DNA of 64,000 bases, from assembly GCA_017311185.1 (NCBI GenBank), contig JAESUZ010000969.1, positions 62,001 to 126,000 of the forward strand, in the 5' to 3' direction. The notes beneath the pieces were generated by a model, which searched no databases, had not been told where the DNA came from, and saw only the letters and a program-made list of their open reading frames with translations. Of this stretch, positions 33,336-44,539 are shown in pieces. Source of the DNA: Proteles cristata cristata. Taxonomy: Eukaryota > Chordata > Mammalia > Carnivora > Hyaenidae. The translations under genes were made by a program, and so were the position numbers. The first letter of the stretch is position 1, and every line of letters starts with the position of its first letter.

Positions 33336-35690
33336 ATACTTAGAACAATTAAGATCATCAGCTGGAGACTAGAAGCCATTCTGTTAAATAGAAAATTTCA
33401 TAACAGTGTTACAGAGTTTCAGGATTTGAATATTTAACTTGTTGCTCAGTTATAGAAGCCAGGGAAGACCAAAAAAAAAAAAAAAAAAAGACTGGACTCA
33501 TTTTGCTCTTTATACAATGTCACCTTTTGCTCTTTTCATTGAGTCTGTTCAGAGTTGTGCCATTAAGGAAATAATAAGGGCTCATAAGTATGTGCTCTCA
33601 ATTATTAAGTCTCATAAAAGCCTTGGAACTAAGTATAAGTATGTTCCTTTCTGTGAACTACATATTATTATGATGATAATAAATCTACATGTTTTAATTT
33701 CCTTCAAACTATTCAGTAAACTTAACATTTCAAAACATACTTCGTTTCTCTTCTAAAGAAAAAGAAACATGTTTTTTTGATGTGAAAGAATAATTCTTTT
33801 CCTCCTTTGTCGAAAATTTTATATCTGTTCTGTCATCCTGAGGTGGTTGTATTCCTCTCTTTTCATTTATCAACTTTATTCAAATCAGTCATTCATAGTG
33901 CAATCACAATAATCCTTAAAACAGCGTTAATACATGGCAGGTATAATACAGAAGGTTTATTATACACTAATGTAGAATATAGAAATATTAACAAAGGTGT
34001 GTCAAATGTATTTTTTAAGAAAAAAGAAATTCACCATTACAGAAAACTTTGGAAACAGGAAAAATAATATATATAATTGTAGTTTGGAGTTTTGTGCACT
34101 CTATTTTCCATCATTTCTATTATTAGGCCTTATTTAACTTTACCCATCAAATAATCATTGTCAAATATTCATTTCTTTCTTACTATAAACATATATTTTA
34201 AAATCAGATTTTGTATAATAATATAATAAACATAAAGAGCTTCTGTATTCTACTTAGGAAAAACTTGTGAAAATACAAACTTTAAGCGGTTGTTTGATAT
34301 AGCATTTTATCTTTTAAATGGGAATAAGTTAGTATTATGAGTTGAATTTAACTTAAAGGGGATTAATTTGGTCCCAGGGCAGATTATGTATAAGTGAAAT
34401 AGCCAATTGTCTAAACAGTTTGATGTGGAGGGGGGTTCAAAACTTATCTTGCCTAAATTATTTCCTACCTGGTATACTGCCAGAGATACCCAACAACAGA
34501 ATTTCATTCATTAGTAATGCAGCATAAATACATACACTTTGCTAAATCATAAGTATTCCCAGACCAGGCATCACAACATAAAAACATCTGGACCCTAAAG
34601 GGATTTTGTTTCCGATATAATGTCCTCGAAACCAATAATTGAAAAGGAGTGAGAATTAGGGCAGTTTAAACTTTAAAAGGAAGGGTGAAAGAAACCTATG
34701 AAGTAGAAAATATTGTTAAGCAATGATTTTTAAATGCTTCAGTGGTGGATTTTGGCAGCTAGAGGGCAACATGATAGTATGGCCATCTGAGAGAGTCTAC
34801 AGATCACGCAGGAAGGCTCCAGAGGTGAGCTGGAGTAGACTTAACATTTTAACTCTCTAGAGCCAGAGTAGCTCTCGTCAACATTCTGCACAAAAGTGGT
34901 CTGTGTCCTGATAACTCTCATTCTTGCTCTTCATGCTGTTGTGGACATTTGTTTTTTTATCCAACTTTACTTATGTCTGTTCCAACCCCCGCCCCCACTT
35001 CTCTATGAATGTATACATCTAGTAACTAACTAGGACTTGGGCAATCATCCCCTCAATATTAAATGAAAGAAATGGTGAAAAGTATAGCATTAGTCAGTTA
35101 TTAACAAAATGAAAAGTTGTTAGCAGATAAAATAACATACAGAACACAGAAACCCTATCTTGGATCATTGATATTCTCAAGACGTAAAACTTAGAGTTAC
35201 CATGCTCTGAAAAAATCCTCAAAATATGAGCTCAAATTGCCACTGAAGTCACCATGATAGTATAGGATATAGGAAAATGTTTTAAGTTAGATAGAATTGT
35301 TTACGGTTCCATAGATTCTCCATTTTTGGGCTGAAGGTAGTAAAGTTAATTTCGCTAGGGGCTATTTCATATTATGTTTAAAGGGGGAAAAGTAGTATTA
35401 AAAAGAAATATAATCTAAGGCAACATAGCATATCTTTTATTTTCAGATGTAGACACTCAAAATTGATTTCTTTCATTGTGTTTCATTTCTTTAATTTGAA
35501 AACTCAACTTTCAAGATGTTCTTATCCCTTATATTGATTGCAGCTGAGTTACATAAAAATATTTAATTAAGCTTTCTGTGATTTTGTCCTGTCACCATTC
35601 CCAAACCCAACTATGGGAACAATTGTTAAGTATTTCCTTTTTACCACTTTGCATATGAATATCTTCAGAGTTCTTGTTTTACTTAACTGG
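33336..35690. other. Unique sequence, no gene supported
   Basis: Poly-A run at 33471-33489. 34740-34920 is a higher-complexity block with a CTCF-like motif. The frames at 33439-33756, 33807-34067 and 34307-34507 are chance-like. Confidence 0.45.
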
Positions 35691-36040
35691 TGCCCCAAAA
35701 ACAATTCATCAAAAACTACCCTAGTAAAAGTCAGTGACTTAAAACAACATTTATTCTGATGAATCTATGCTTAACTAAGGATCTGGCCTGGTGATACAGA
35801 CAGGGCATGATTGGGAAGCTATGCTTCAAGCATCAGATCTGGCTGCGATGGACTGAGGTTGTTTTGCTTTTGTACAATTTGTTCTAAGGTCCAGGTGAAG
35901 GGATAACAGCAATAGCATTGGAAATTCTTACCATGGCTCTGGTGCAGCCCATGAGGGAGAGAAAAATCTTCAGGATGCCTCTTAAGGCCTGGAAGGAAAT
36001 AGCACATTGTCATTCTAACTAGCAAAGCAAATTATGTGGT
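35691..36040. repeat. Probable old interspersed repeat, family unknown
   Basis: 'gtcagtgacttaaaacaaca' followed by 'tttattctgatgaatctatg' is the recurrent 'GTGGCTTAAAACAACA..TTTATT' signature of an old mammalian repeat. The downstream 'gctgcgatggactgaggttg' and 'taaggtccaggtgaaggg' also fit a decayed repeat. I could not name it. The minus frame at 35819-36025 lies inside and is probably not coding. Confidence 0.45.
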
Positions 36041-36350
36041 CAAGCGAAAAGCCAAGTAGTAGGGAAATACCTTTTTCCTACAGAGAGGCATAACAAAAGT
36101 TTGAATGTACAAAGGGATCAATAATTTGGATTAGTAATTCAATTTACCATATTATACTCATGTATCATTATATTATGAATTTTCTGTAATATTCCTTCAA
36201 ATACTCATTCCATAATTTTACATAACTCTTCCTAACTACTTAGATGTTTATATAGATTTTGGCTTGTTGTATTACTCACATATCAATGAACATATTTGTG
36301 CATATAGTGTTGTGGGGTTTTTGTTATATTCTTTCGTTAAGATACCTTCC

Positions 36351-36563
36351 CAGGGGCACGTGGGTGGCCCAGTTGGTTAAGCATCTGACTTTAGCTCAGG
36401 TCTGCTCTTGCCCTTCCTGAGTTCAAGCCCCACATAGGGTTCTGTGCTCACGGCTTGGAGCCTGGAGCCTGGTTCAGATTCTCTGTCTCCTTCTGTCTCT
36501 GAGCATCCCCACTTGCACTCTGTATCTCTGTCAAAAATAAATAAACATTATTTTTTTTAAATA
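36351..36563 (+). mobile_element. CAN-SINE (older type)
   Basis: Head GGGGCACGTGGGTGGCCCAG, diverged B-box region TGAGTTCAAGCCCC and tail AAAAATAAATAAACATT. AAGATACCTTCC (36339-36350) and AAGATACTTTCC (36564-36575) form a 12-bp target-site duplication with one mismatch, which fits an older insertion. Confidence 0.95.
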
Positions 36564-36575
36564 AAGATACTTTCC

Positions 36576-37079
36576 CCAAAGATGGACTATTTGACTGAAG
36601 TGAATGGAGAAATTTCTCACTCGTGAAAGTCATTGCAATACTATTAGCTATGAATACAAGACACTGTCTCATCCCAATTATACTGGCATGGGAAATCTCT
36701 AATTCTTGGAAGTTGTTGTTGATGTTAAAAAAGAAGGTGAATTAGCACCTCTTTTGTCTCTGGTATTCCACTGATGTGAAAAAGTTGAATATATTTTTTT
36801 AAATGTATTTTTGAGTTGTAAATACCTGCTTTTGAATTGTATGTTTGTATCTTTTACTCAGTGAACATTAATAATAATAACTTGAATGTAAGATATTTTC
36901 CACAAGTACCTCAAATGAATCTCCCATCTAATTCTCAATTTATCACTTCCCTTCCCATACTGGCTAGTCTCATCTATTCCAAAATTCAGAATTTATTCAG
37001 AAACACGGAATCTATTTTCCAGGCTTTTCCACCTGCATATGAGAACTATGAAAATGTTTTTTAATCCCATTTCAAATCT
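36576..37079. other. Unique sequence
   Basis: No gene or named repeat seen. Confidence 0.45.
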
Positions 37080-37750
37080 ACTCACTCTTCCTCCCCTCTG
37101 CACTAGCCAGCTCAGACTAGCCATCCCCAGGCTATTGCCATACCCTTTTTACTCTTCTTTGGGTCTCTAGTCTGACCCAATCCTTTCTCAACATTGTTTC
37201 CAGAAACGTTCTATTAACATGATAATTACAACATACCAGTTATAATGTACATTACATCTGAATTACTCATTACACCTAAGAAAAAACATTGAGATCTTTA
37301 TGAAAGTCTTCCTGTCTGTCTGGCCTTGTCACATTTGTGCTATGTGTACTCTGGAGACAGAGAACTACTTTTAGTTGGATACAGGTGATTACCACTTTCT
37401 CACATCTCCATTTCCTTCATATGCTGGGCATCTTCCCACGACCTTGTGCCAAATGCTACTCATTCTATAAGCTTCAGACTAAAGCCTTCCCTAATTGTCC
37501 CCCCCCACCCCAGCAGATTCCATACTCTTTTTTATTTTCCCATTCGGCTTGTAAATATCTTCATTATAGTGTCTTATCCTGTGGCCATTCATCTTTATGT
37601 CTTTCTCTTCATTTGGATAATGTCTTCCTTGTTCTCAGATGGCAGATCTTTTGATTTTTTTATAGCAAACACAAGGTCTGCGACAAAGTGGGCAATCATC
37701 AAATGTTCCCCAAATTCAAATAAGTGAATAATAATTAAAGAAATGAATGA
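37080..37750 (+). repeat. L2, long diverged fragment
   Basis: C/T-rich text with 'catctccatttccttcatat' and 'gcttcagactaaagccttcc' followed by 'ctaattgtcc' matches the L2 ORF2 C-terminal coding end. The 3' tail ('cttccttgttctcagatggc', 'gggcaatcatcaaatgttcc', 'gaatgaat') follows in order. The overlapping frames at 37337-37654 and 37446-37727 are relics of this element. Confidence 0.6.
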
Positions 37751-39799
37751 AAAAATCATTGTGTCTAAGTAATCATACACTTATTCTGAGTGACAGGTAA
37801 ATAATGGTATGAGAAGATTTTAGGAAAGGTTCAAGTCATATTACTTGGATTTTATATTATAGCATCTACAAATAAATAATTCTGAAAGCTAGGTTTGTTA
37901 CTTTCAAACTTGATGGAAAAATTAGAAAAATAGTATTTTAAAAATATTACCTTTAGAAATTTAAAACTTATCACTTATTTGTTTTAAAGCAGACATTTTA
38001 TAAACATATTTGGAATTTTTTTCAATTAAAGACAAGAACTATATTCTCCATGTCTTTCTGCTCTTCTTAGTGGCCCTACTTCCCCACCTGTCTACAAGGT
38101 ATCTGAGCACATAATTCCTCGCATAATTTGTCCACAGTGTAGGCCTGTGGAATAATTATTTAAAAACTCATTCAATGTTTCTTTTCATAAATAGATAGAT
38201 ATTTAAGTTAATGTAAATATATAATTTAGTTTTAGTGTACTTATTCCAAGAAAAATGCCTGAATTGCCATTATTTTTAAAAGTCAGACATATTATCCTTT
38301 ATTGAATGAGAGATTATCTATTTTTTGTGCCCACCTCAGAATAGTTTTTAAAAAAGTAAATAAGCTTTCCATCATGTGGGGACCATTGTCGATTGGTATT
38401 TTCTTCTATTGCAATACATTTCTTCCCTGATCACCAGTTATCTAAGCAACAAATACTAATAATTCAAAATTGATCTGAGACATTTTCTGGTATATGGAGA
38501 TTGCTTGACTAAAGATGGCCCTCTCTTCTTAGCATACCCTATTTTAGGTTTTACCACATTGTATTATATGAGTACACTTGAATAAGGCACTAAACAGAAT
38601 ACCCAGTATATAAAACCAGTATATATGTATCAAGATCTCAGTTTTCATTTGGGTATGATATAAAGAGTTTTACAAAGCAAAACAGCTAACTATTCAGCAT
38701 TATTTCATAGAAGAAATATGAAGAGATAAAAAATGTGTCATGTCATCTTTATGAGTTAAAATGAGGACTCAACTAAGAAATAATAAACCACATTAACAAT
38801 AATAGATTTAACAAGATAGGGTATTTTTCTCTTTTATTTAAGAGCCTAAAGGCAGTCAGCCTACCAGACCCTATAGCTGATACACATTTACATTATTTGG
38901 GGGAGGCTGATTCTTTCCATCTTGTGGCACCAACAACCTGTTGGATGTTTCTGTCATATGTACAGTTAAATGGCTGTACAATCATTTGCTCTTGATGATG
39001 AGGAAAAGGGGGAAAATAAGGAGGCAAAAATCCAGGTTTAGAACACCTTGCTTCTGCTGACATCATCACATCGGTCAGGACTTTGTCATGTGGCCACTCA
39101 TAGCTTCAAGGAACACTGAGAAATTTAGTCCTTATTTTGGTGACTATATGGCCATAAATGTCCATTGCTATAGAAGAAAGAGAAGGAAAGAGTTTGAGGA
39201 GACAGACAACAATCTCTGTCATAGCATTAAGAGGTGAAAAGTAAATTTATGGTACCTGTCCAAAGTTTGTTCTAGAAAACAAAAACTATCTATCTTTGCA
39301 TGGTTGATATATATGTATACATTTGCTACTTGATATTTGGTAGAATAATAATCAGATATATTGCAACTGTACCCAAGAGAGATTCACTAAATGATTTAGA
39401 ACTACTCACCTTGTTAACCACTCTCCCTCCTTTGACAAGAAGGTACTCTACTTTCTTGAGACTCCAAATTGGAGTTTCCTCATGTCTTGGTGATTTCCTA
39501 AATTGATAGTAGTACCTCACATGTCAGTATCAGTTCAGTTTTCAGGACTCTAACTCTTTGAAGTCTTTGAGATAGATGCTAGTCAGGCCTAGATTTTCAT
39601 GTTTATTTAACAGAAATGATTGGCAATAAGAATTCCCCCTGTAACTTTGTGAGATGGACTTTTCAGAGGAAGATCCAGGCACTATAACCAAACAAGGAAA
39701 CTGCACTCTCACGTTAAAACAGTCAACAATTATCTAGACAGGCTGAGTTTAATTACTTAGTTGAAATCAAGCCAGGGCATTGAGGCAAATACTGCTACT
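37751..39799. other. Unique sequence; undiagnosed repeat-like block
   Basis: 38840-39235 ('gtggccactcatagcttcaa', 'aggaacactgagaaatttag', 'gacaacaatctctgtcatag') resembles a dispersed repeat with the 'GGGAAATGTAGTC..GGCCATGTG' pattern, family unknown. The rest is AT-rich unique sequence; no gene seen. Confidence 0.4.
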
Positions 39800-39920
39800 T
39801 TCTCTGAAAGGTGCCTTGGGATTTTTAATGGCCACTTATGGTCGAGTCTGGAGTTTTGCATCTTATCTAGAAAATAGTTCCTCTGGGAGTGTAATGTTTC
39901 CAGCTCCATTACTTGCTAAC
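39800..39920 (+). repeat. Possible very ancient vertebrate repeat
   Basis: 'gaaaggtgccttgggatttt', 'taatggccac', 'gtcgagtctggagttttgca' and 'tcttatctagaaaatagttc' follow in order a motif string that I recall from dispersed repeats of distant vertebrates (..GTGCCTTGGGATTTTTAATG.., CCTCGGTTTTACGTCTCATC). The name is not certain. Long retention of such a block can mean exaptation. Confidence 0.4.
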
Positions 39921-40100
39921 TACTGACAATGTTTCTACAAATAGGGGAAGTTAAGTGTTAAATACTGATCACAGTTATTTTTTTCTGTGGATTTACTTCT
40001 TGGTTATTTGTTCAGGAGAGTTCTGTGTGTTTTATGAGTAGTGGTGCTTGCTGTTGATGATGGTTGAATAGTGTAGTATAACCATTCTATTCAAAATTAG

Positions 40101-40319
40101 GGGTGCTTGGGTGGCTTAGTCAGTTAATCGTCTGAATTCAGCTCAGGTCATGATCTCATGGTTCATGGGTTCCACCCCAGTGTCGGGCTCTGTGCTGACA
40201 GCTAGCTCAGATCCTGGAGCCTACTTCAGATTCTGTGTCTCCCTTTCTCTCTGACCCTCCTCTGTTCATGCTGTCTCTCTCTCTCTCTCTCTCTCAGAAA
40301 TAAATTTAAAAAACATTAA
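40101..40319 (+). mobile_element. CAN-SINE (older type)
   Basis: Head GGGTGCTTGGGTGGCTTAG, diverged B-box region (GGGTTCCACCCC), middle CTGACAGCTAGCTCAG, a CT run and AGAAATAAATTT tail. AAAATTAG at 40093-40100 and 40320-40327 is the likely target-site duplication. Confidence 0.95.
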
Positions 40320-40327
40320 AAAATTAG

Positions 40328-40618
40328 TTGAGATGTGTAATTGTGTTTTTCCAGTATCACTGACGAGTTTGATAACTGTTTAGAGACATATGTCAATGTT
40401 TTGTCATATACATACATACGTATGTATACATATGTATACATAAATAATACATATACATATATATAAGATATATGTATATAATAACAGTATTTTATTAACA
40501 GGTAGAATTTTCAGATTTTTATAGCATTATGTGATAAAAATACAGAACTTTAGTTGTATGCTATATATAATCAATTAAATATTTTTGGGTAAAATTTGTC
40601 ATAATAAAGGAGTCTTTC
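40328..40618. repeat. AT-rich tract with palindromic TATG/CATA core
   Basis: 40405-40480 alternates CATA, TATG and ATAT units. ATACATACGTATGTAT at 40412-40427 is a perfect 16-bp palindrome. The sides are ordinary AT-rich sequence. Confidence 0.8.
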
Positions 40619-40634
40619 AAAAATGGAATTTTTG

Positions 40635-40851
40635 GGGGCGCCTGGGTGGCTTAGTCGGTTAAGCGTCCGACTTTCGCTTAGGTCATGATCTCGCGGTTCG
40701 TGGGTTCGAGCCCCGCGTGGGCTCTGTGCTGACTGGCAGCTCAGAGCCTGGAGCCTGTTTCAGTCTGTGACTCCCTCTCTCTCTGACCCTCCCCTGCTCA
40801 CTCTTTCTCTCTCCTAGAAATAATAAATTTAAAAAAAAAATTTAATAAAAA
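40635..40851 (+). mobile_element. CAN-SINE, young subfamily
   Basis: Intact A box TGGCTTAGTCGG, B box GGTTCGAGCCC and signature CTGACTGGCAGCTCAG, GTTTCAGTCTGTGACTCC, CCTAGAAATAATAAA. AAAAATGGAATTTTTG (16 bp) is perfectly duplicated at 40619-40634 and 40852-40867. Confidence 0.98.
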
Positions 40852-40867
40852 AAAAATGGAATTTTTG

Positions 40868-41254
40868 AAGTTGAAATTCCTAAAGGGAAAAATTCTTTTA
40901 GTTTTGTTATTATTTCTTAACATTTTTGACAATCTCTAGAAATTTGATAGATTGCTTTCTACCTTAACTTTCTCGATCTTTTCAAACTGTTGAAATTTTT
41001 GGTAAAACAAGAAAACAAAACCCTGAGGCAAGTCAAACACTTGTCTTCCTATAGGAAAGTTATATTTATGAAAATACATTTTGTATTGTAAAAATATTTT
41101 CATAATTACAACACTGTATTTTTAAGTTATATGTCAAACCTAGTTAATACATGCACTGCTATTTGGAAGTCAGCTATGCTCACCACTATACCACCAATGC
41201 CGGCAATGCACTGCTATTAGATTGTCACAATAACTTTTAAAAAGTTGCTTTTCA
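40868..41254. other. Unique sequence
   Basis: No gene or named repeat seen. Confidence 0.45.
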
Positions 41255-41450
41255 GGGCACCTGGGTGGCTCAGTCAGTTAAGCGTCCAATTTCGGCTCAG
41301 ATCATGATCTCAAAGTTTGTGGTTTCAAGCCCTGTGTCGGGCTCTGTACTGACAGCTAGCTCAGAGCCTGGAGCCTGCTTCAGATTCTGTGTCTCCTTCT
41401 CTCTCTGACCTTCACCTGCTCATGCTGTCTCTTTCTGTCTCGGAAATAAT
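41255..41450 (+). mobile_element. CAN-SINE (older type) with degenerated tail
   Basis: Head GGGCACCTGGGTGGCTCAG, diverged B box (GTGGTTTCAAGCCC), middle CTGACAGCTAGCTCAG and a CGGAAATAATATA tail that merges into an AT microsatellite. No target-site duplication was found, probably because the tail expansion hides the right border. Confidence 0.93.
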
Positions 41451-41625
41451 ATATAGATATAGATATAGATAGATATAGATATAGATATAGATATATTATT
41501 ATTTATTTTATATATTTTATATATATAATATAAAAATAAATTATTATTATTTATATATAATAATATAATAATATATAATATTATTCTATATATAATATAT
41601 AAATATTATATATATAGAAATATAT
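41449..41625. repeat. (ATATAG)n to AT-rich microsatellite grown from a SINE tail
   Basis: ATATAG units from about 41449 to 41494 pass into ATTATT/ATAATA runs up to the flank of the next SINE. It starts directly in the A-rich tail of the preceding SINE. Confidence 0.9.
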
Positions 41626-41643
41626 TGAAAACTTAATTTTGAG

Positions 41644-41812
41644 GCGCCTGGGTGGCTTAGTCGGTTAAGCCTCCGACTTTCGCTTAGGTCATGATCTTGT
41701 GGTTCGTGGGTTCGGAGCCCCGCGTCGAGGCTCTGTGCTGACTGCCAGCTCAGAGCCTGGAACCTGTTTCAGAGTCTGTGACTCCCTCTCTCTCTGACCC
41801 TCCCTGCTCACG

Positions 41813-41866
<54 letters not shown>

Positions 41867-41927
41867 CTCTCTCTCTCTCCTAGAAATAAATAAAACATTT
41901 AAAAAAATAAAAAAACATTAAAAAAAA
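41644..41927 (+). mobile_element. CAN-SINE, young subfamily with (CT)n expansion
   Basis: Young-type head and body (TGGCTTAGTCGG, CGACTTTCGCTTAGG, CTGACTGCCAGCTCAG). One G is inserted in the B box (GGTTCGGAGCCCC). A pure CT array fills 41816-41860, then a TTTC-interrupted extension to 41879. The 17-bp target-site duplication GAAAACTTAATTTTGAG lies at 41627-41643 and 41928-41944. The minus frame of Arg/Glu repeats is the CT array. Confidence 0.98.
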
Positions 41928-41944
41928 GAAAACTTAATTTTGAG

Positions 41945-42544
41945 AGTATTGCATTGGTTTTTAAAATATGTCAGATTATTTAAAAAGTTAGGACACTCAA
42001 GTGGCAAATTCTCAAGGAATTAAGGAGATGATGTCACTGTCCCTTCCTGAAGAACTAAGTCAATTAACTTCTACATGCCTTAGATTTCAGTTTTAGAATA
42101 GGGACAGTACTATAGTACTGATAGTACTATATTTAAATATATAAATATAAAGCTGAAAAGTCCCAGAAAAGTGTTTATCATGTTTTTTTTAATATTGATG
42201 TGTTAAAAACATTCACTGAGTGCAAAGATATATGGCATAACATCTATGTGTGTTAAGCTCAAAGAATTTCCTTGAAATAGGCAACATACGAAACAGAACA
42301 TTGACTATTTCCTGTAACAAACAATGATGTAAGTAATGAAGGTACCAAAGAACTAACTGATCCCGATTAGATTTCTTTCTTTTCTTTTGTACCTCTCAAG
42401 GTTCAATATTTCAGAGGTTTCAAAGCAACACAGTATTGCAACTCAGGAACCACATGTCACTATGACAGTTGACAACATATTACCCTGGCCTCGGGGACTT
42501 TCTTATACATGGCCAATACTGATTTGTTTCACTTTTTTCCTCTA
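41945..42544. other. Unique sequence
   Basis: No gene or named repeat seen. Confidence 0.45.
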
Positions 42545-44300
42545 TTTATTTTAAAGATAAATAATAACAGAATAGGGAATCCAGAAATAAACTCACATAT
42601 ATATAATCAACCAGTTTAAGACAAAGGCGCCAAGAATATGCAATGGGAACATGACAGTCCTTTCAGTATATTGGGTTAGGAAAACTGGACAGCCACATGC
42701 AAAAGAAACAAAATTATACAATGCACAAAAATTAACTCAAAATGAACTGAAGACTTTAATGTAACACCTGAAACCATAAAACATTTAGAAGAAAACATAG
42801 GTGATAAGTTCTTTGACATTGGTCTTAGAAATTATTTTAAATGACGCCAGAAGCAAAGGTAATAAAAACAAAAATTAACTGGTGGACTTACATTAGACTA
42901 AAAGCCTCTTTGCAAGAAAGGAACTCATCAACAAACTGTAAAGGCATCCCACTGAATGGGACAAAATATTTGTAAATTATGTATCTGGTAAGGGATTAAC
43001 ATCCAAAATACATTTAAGGAACTTATACAACCCAGTAGCAAAATTAAATAAGCAGACAAATAAATAAATAAGCCTAGATTTAAAAAATAGGCAGAAAATC
43101 TGAATAGACATTTTTTTTTCAAAGAGGATGTAACAGATAGCCAACAAGTACATGAAAAGATCCTCTACATCACTAATCATTAGGAAAATGCGAATCAAAA
43201 CCACAATGAGATATCAACTCAAATCTGTTAGACTGCCTATTATCAAAAAGATAAGAAATCAGTTTTAACAAGGATGTAGAGAAAGGAGAACCAGTTTGCC
43301 TTGGTGGCTTAGTCTGTTGAGCATCCGACTTTGGCTCAGGTCATGATCTCACGGTTCGTGGGTTTGAGCCCCACATCGGGCTCTGTGCTGACAGCTAGCT
43401 CAGAGCCTGGAACATGTTTCGGATACTGTGTCTCCCTCTCTCTTTGACCCTCCCCTGCTCATGCTCTCTCTCTGTCTCTCAGAAATAAATAAAACATTAC
43501 AAAATTATTAAAAAAGAGAAAGGAGAACGATTATGCTCTGTTTGAAGGGATGTAAATTGAGACAGCCACTATGAAAAAGTATCAAGGCTTCTCAAAATAT
43601 TAAAAACCCAGGACTATCATATGATTCAGCAAGTCTACTTCTGGGTATTTATCCAAAGAAAACAAAAATACTAATTCAAAAAAATACATGCATCTCCATG
43701 TTCACTGAAGCATTATTTATAAGAAGTAAGATATAAAAACATCCTAAGTTCTATTGGATAAATGAATGGATAGAGAACACTGAAAATATGTAGAGAATGG
43801 AAAATTATCAGCCATAAAAATGAATGACATATTTCCCTTTACAACAGCAATGGACCTTGACAGTATGGAAAGTGAAATACGTCAGACGGGGAAAGACAAA
43901 TTACATATGATCTTACCTATATGTGGAATCTAAAACAAAACTTAACAAACAAGAAAAATCAAGCTCATAGATACAGAGAACAAGTTGTTGGTTGCCAGAG
44001 GTGGGAGTGGATAATAGGAGGAAGGGGGTTACAAGGTACAAACTTCCATTTATGAAATAAATAAGTCATTGTGATATAATGTACAGAATAGTGACTATAG
44101 TTAATAATACAACATTGCATACTTGGAAGTTGCTAAAACAATAAATCTTAAAAGTTCTCATCACAAGAAAAAAAAATGTTGTAACCATATGTTGTGACTA
44201 GATGTTAACCTCACATTTTTGTGCTGGTCATTACGCAATATACACAAAAAGTGAATCATGTTGTATACCTGAAACTGATATTAAATATTATCATTTATTA
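42545..44300 (+). mobile_element. Old L1 3' end, plus strand, split by a SINE
   Basis: Sense-oriented end of ORF2 and 3' UTR. Phrases in order: 'gaatccagaaataaactcac', 'atgaactgaagactttaatg', 'gtaaaggcatcccactgaat', 'aagggattaacatccaaaat', 'ccaacaagtacatgaaaaga', 'ccacaatgagatatcaactc', then after the SINE 'attcagcaagtctacttctg', 'ccataaaaatgaatgacata', 'gttggttgccagaggtggga' and 'tgttgtatacctgaaactga'. Frequent stops and indels; no ORF survives. The minus-strand frames at 42928-43204 are antisense L1. It is interrupted by the CAN-SINE at 43292-43515 and truncated at the 5' side inside ORF2. Confidence 0.94.
43292..43515 (+). mobile_element. CAN-SINE inserted into L1
   Basis: Decayed head (GCCTTGGTGGCTTAGTCTG), body CGACTTTGGCTCAGGTCATG, B-box region GGGTTTGAGCCCC, tail AGAAATAAATAAAACATT. 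GAGAAAGGAGAAC is duplicated at 43279-43291 and 43516-43528. Its sequence is intermediate between the older and young types (older middle, young-like tail). Confidence 0.96.
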
Positions 44301-44522
44301 CATAAATTATGTATCATTATATTATTGTTTATTATATCATATCATATTAGGTCAGTTATGCCCCGGTTTAAAAAGAAATAACACCTTCACATGGTTAAAA
44401 TCAACAACTTCTGCTTTACTTAATGTCTAGCTCATTAAAGCTATTTCTTCTGATGGTTATGAATGCATGTCTTGAATATGACTTTTTCTTGTTTCATCCA
44501 TCTTAGACATTATCTGGTGAAC
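44301..44522. other. Unique AT-rich sequence
   Basis: Short spacer; nothing recognised. Confidence 0.4.
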
Positions 44523-44539
44523 AGAATATGTCATCAGCC

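Noticed and set aside
33439..33756. 105-codon plus frame
   Set aside because: Passes through a poly-A run and has no motif; compatible with chance in AT-rich DNA.
37337..37654. 105-codon plus frame with Cys/Pro residues
   Set aside because: Lies within what reads as an L2 relic, so any protein-like look is inherited from that element.
41689..41898. Arg/Glu-rich minus frame
   Set aside because: Translation of the expanded CT array of a SINE.
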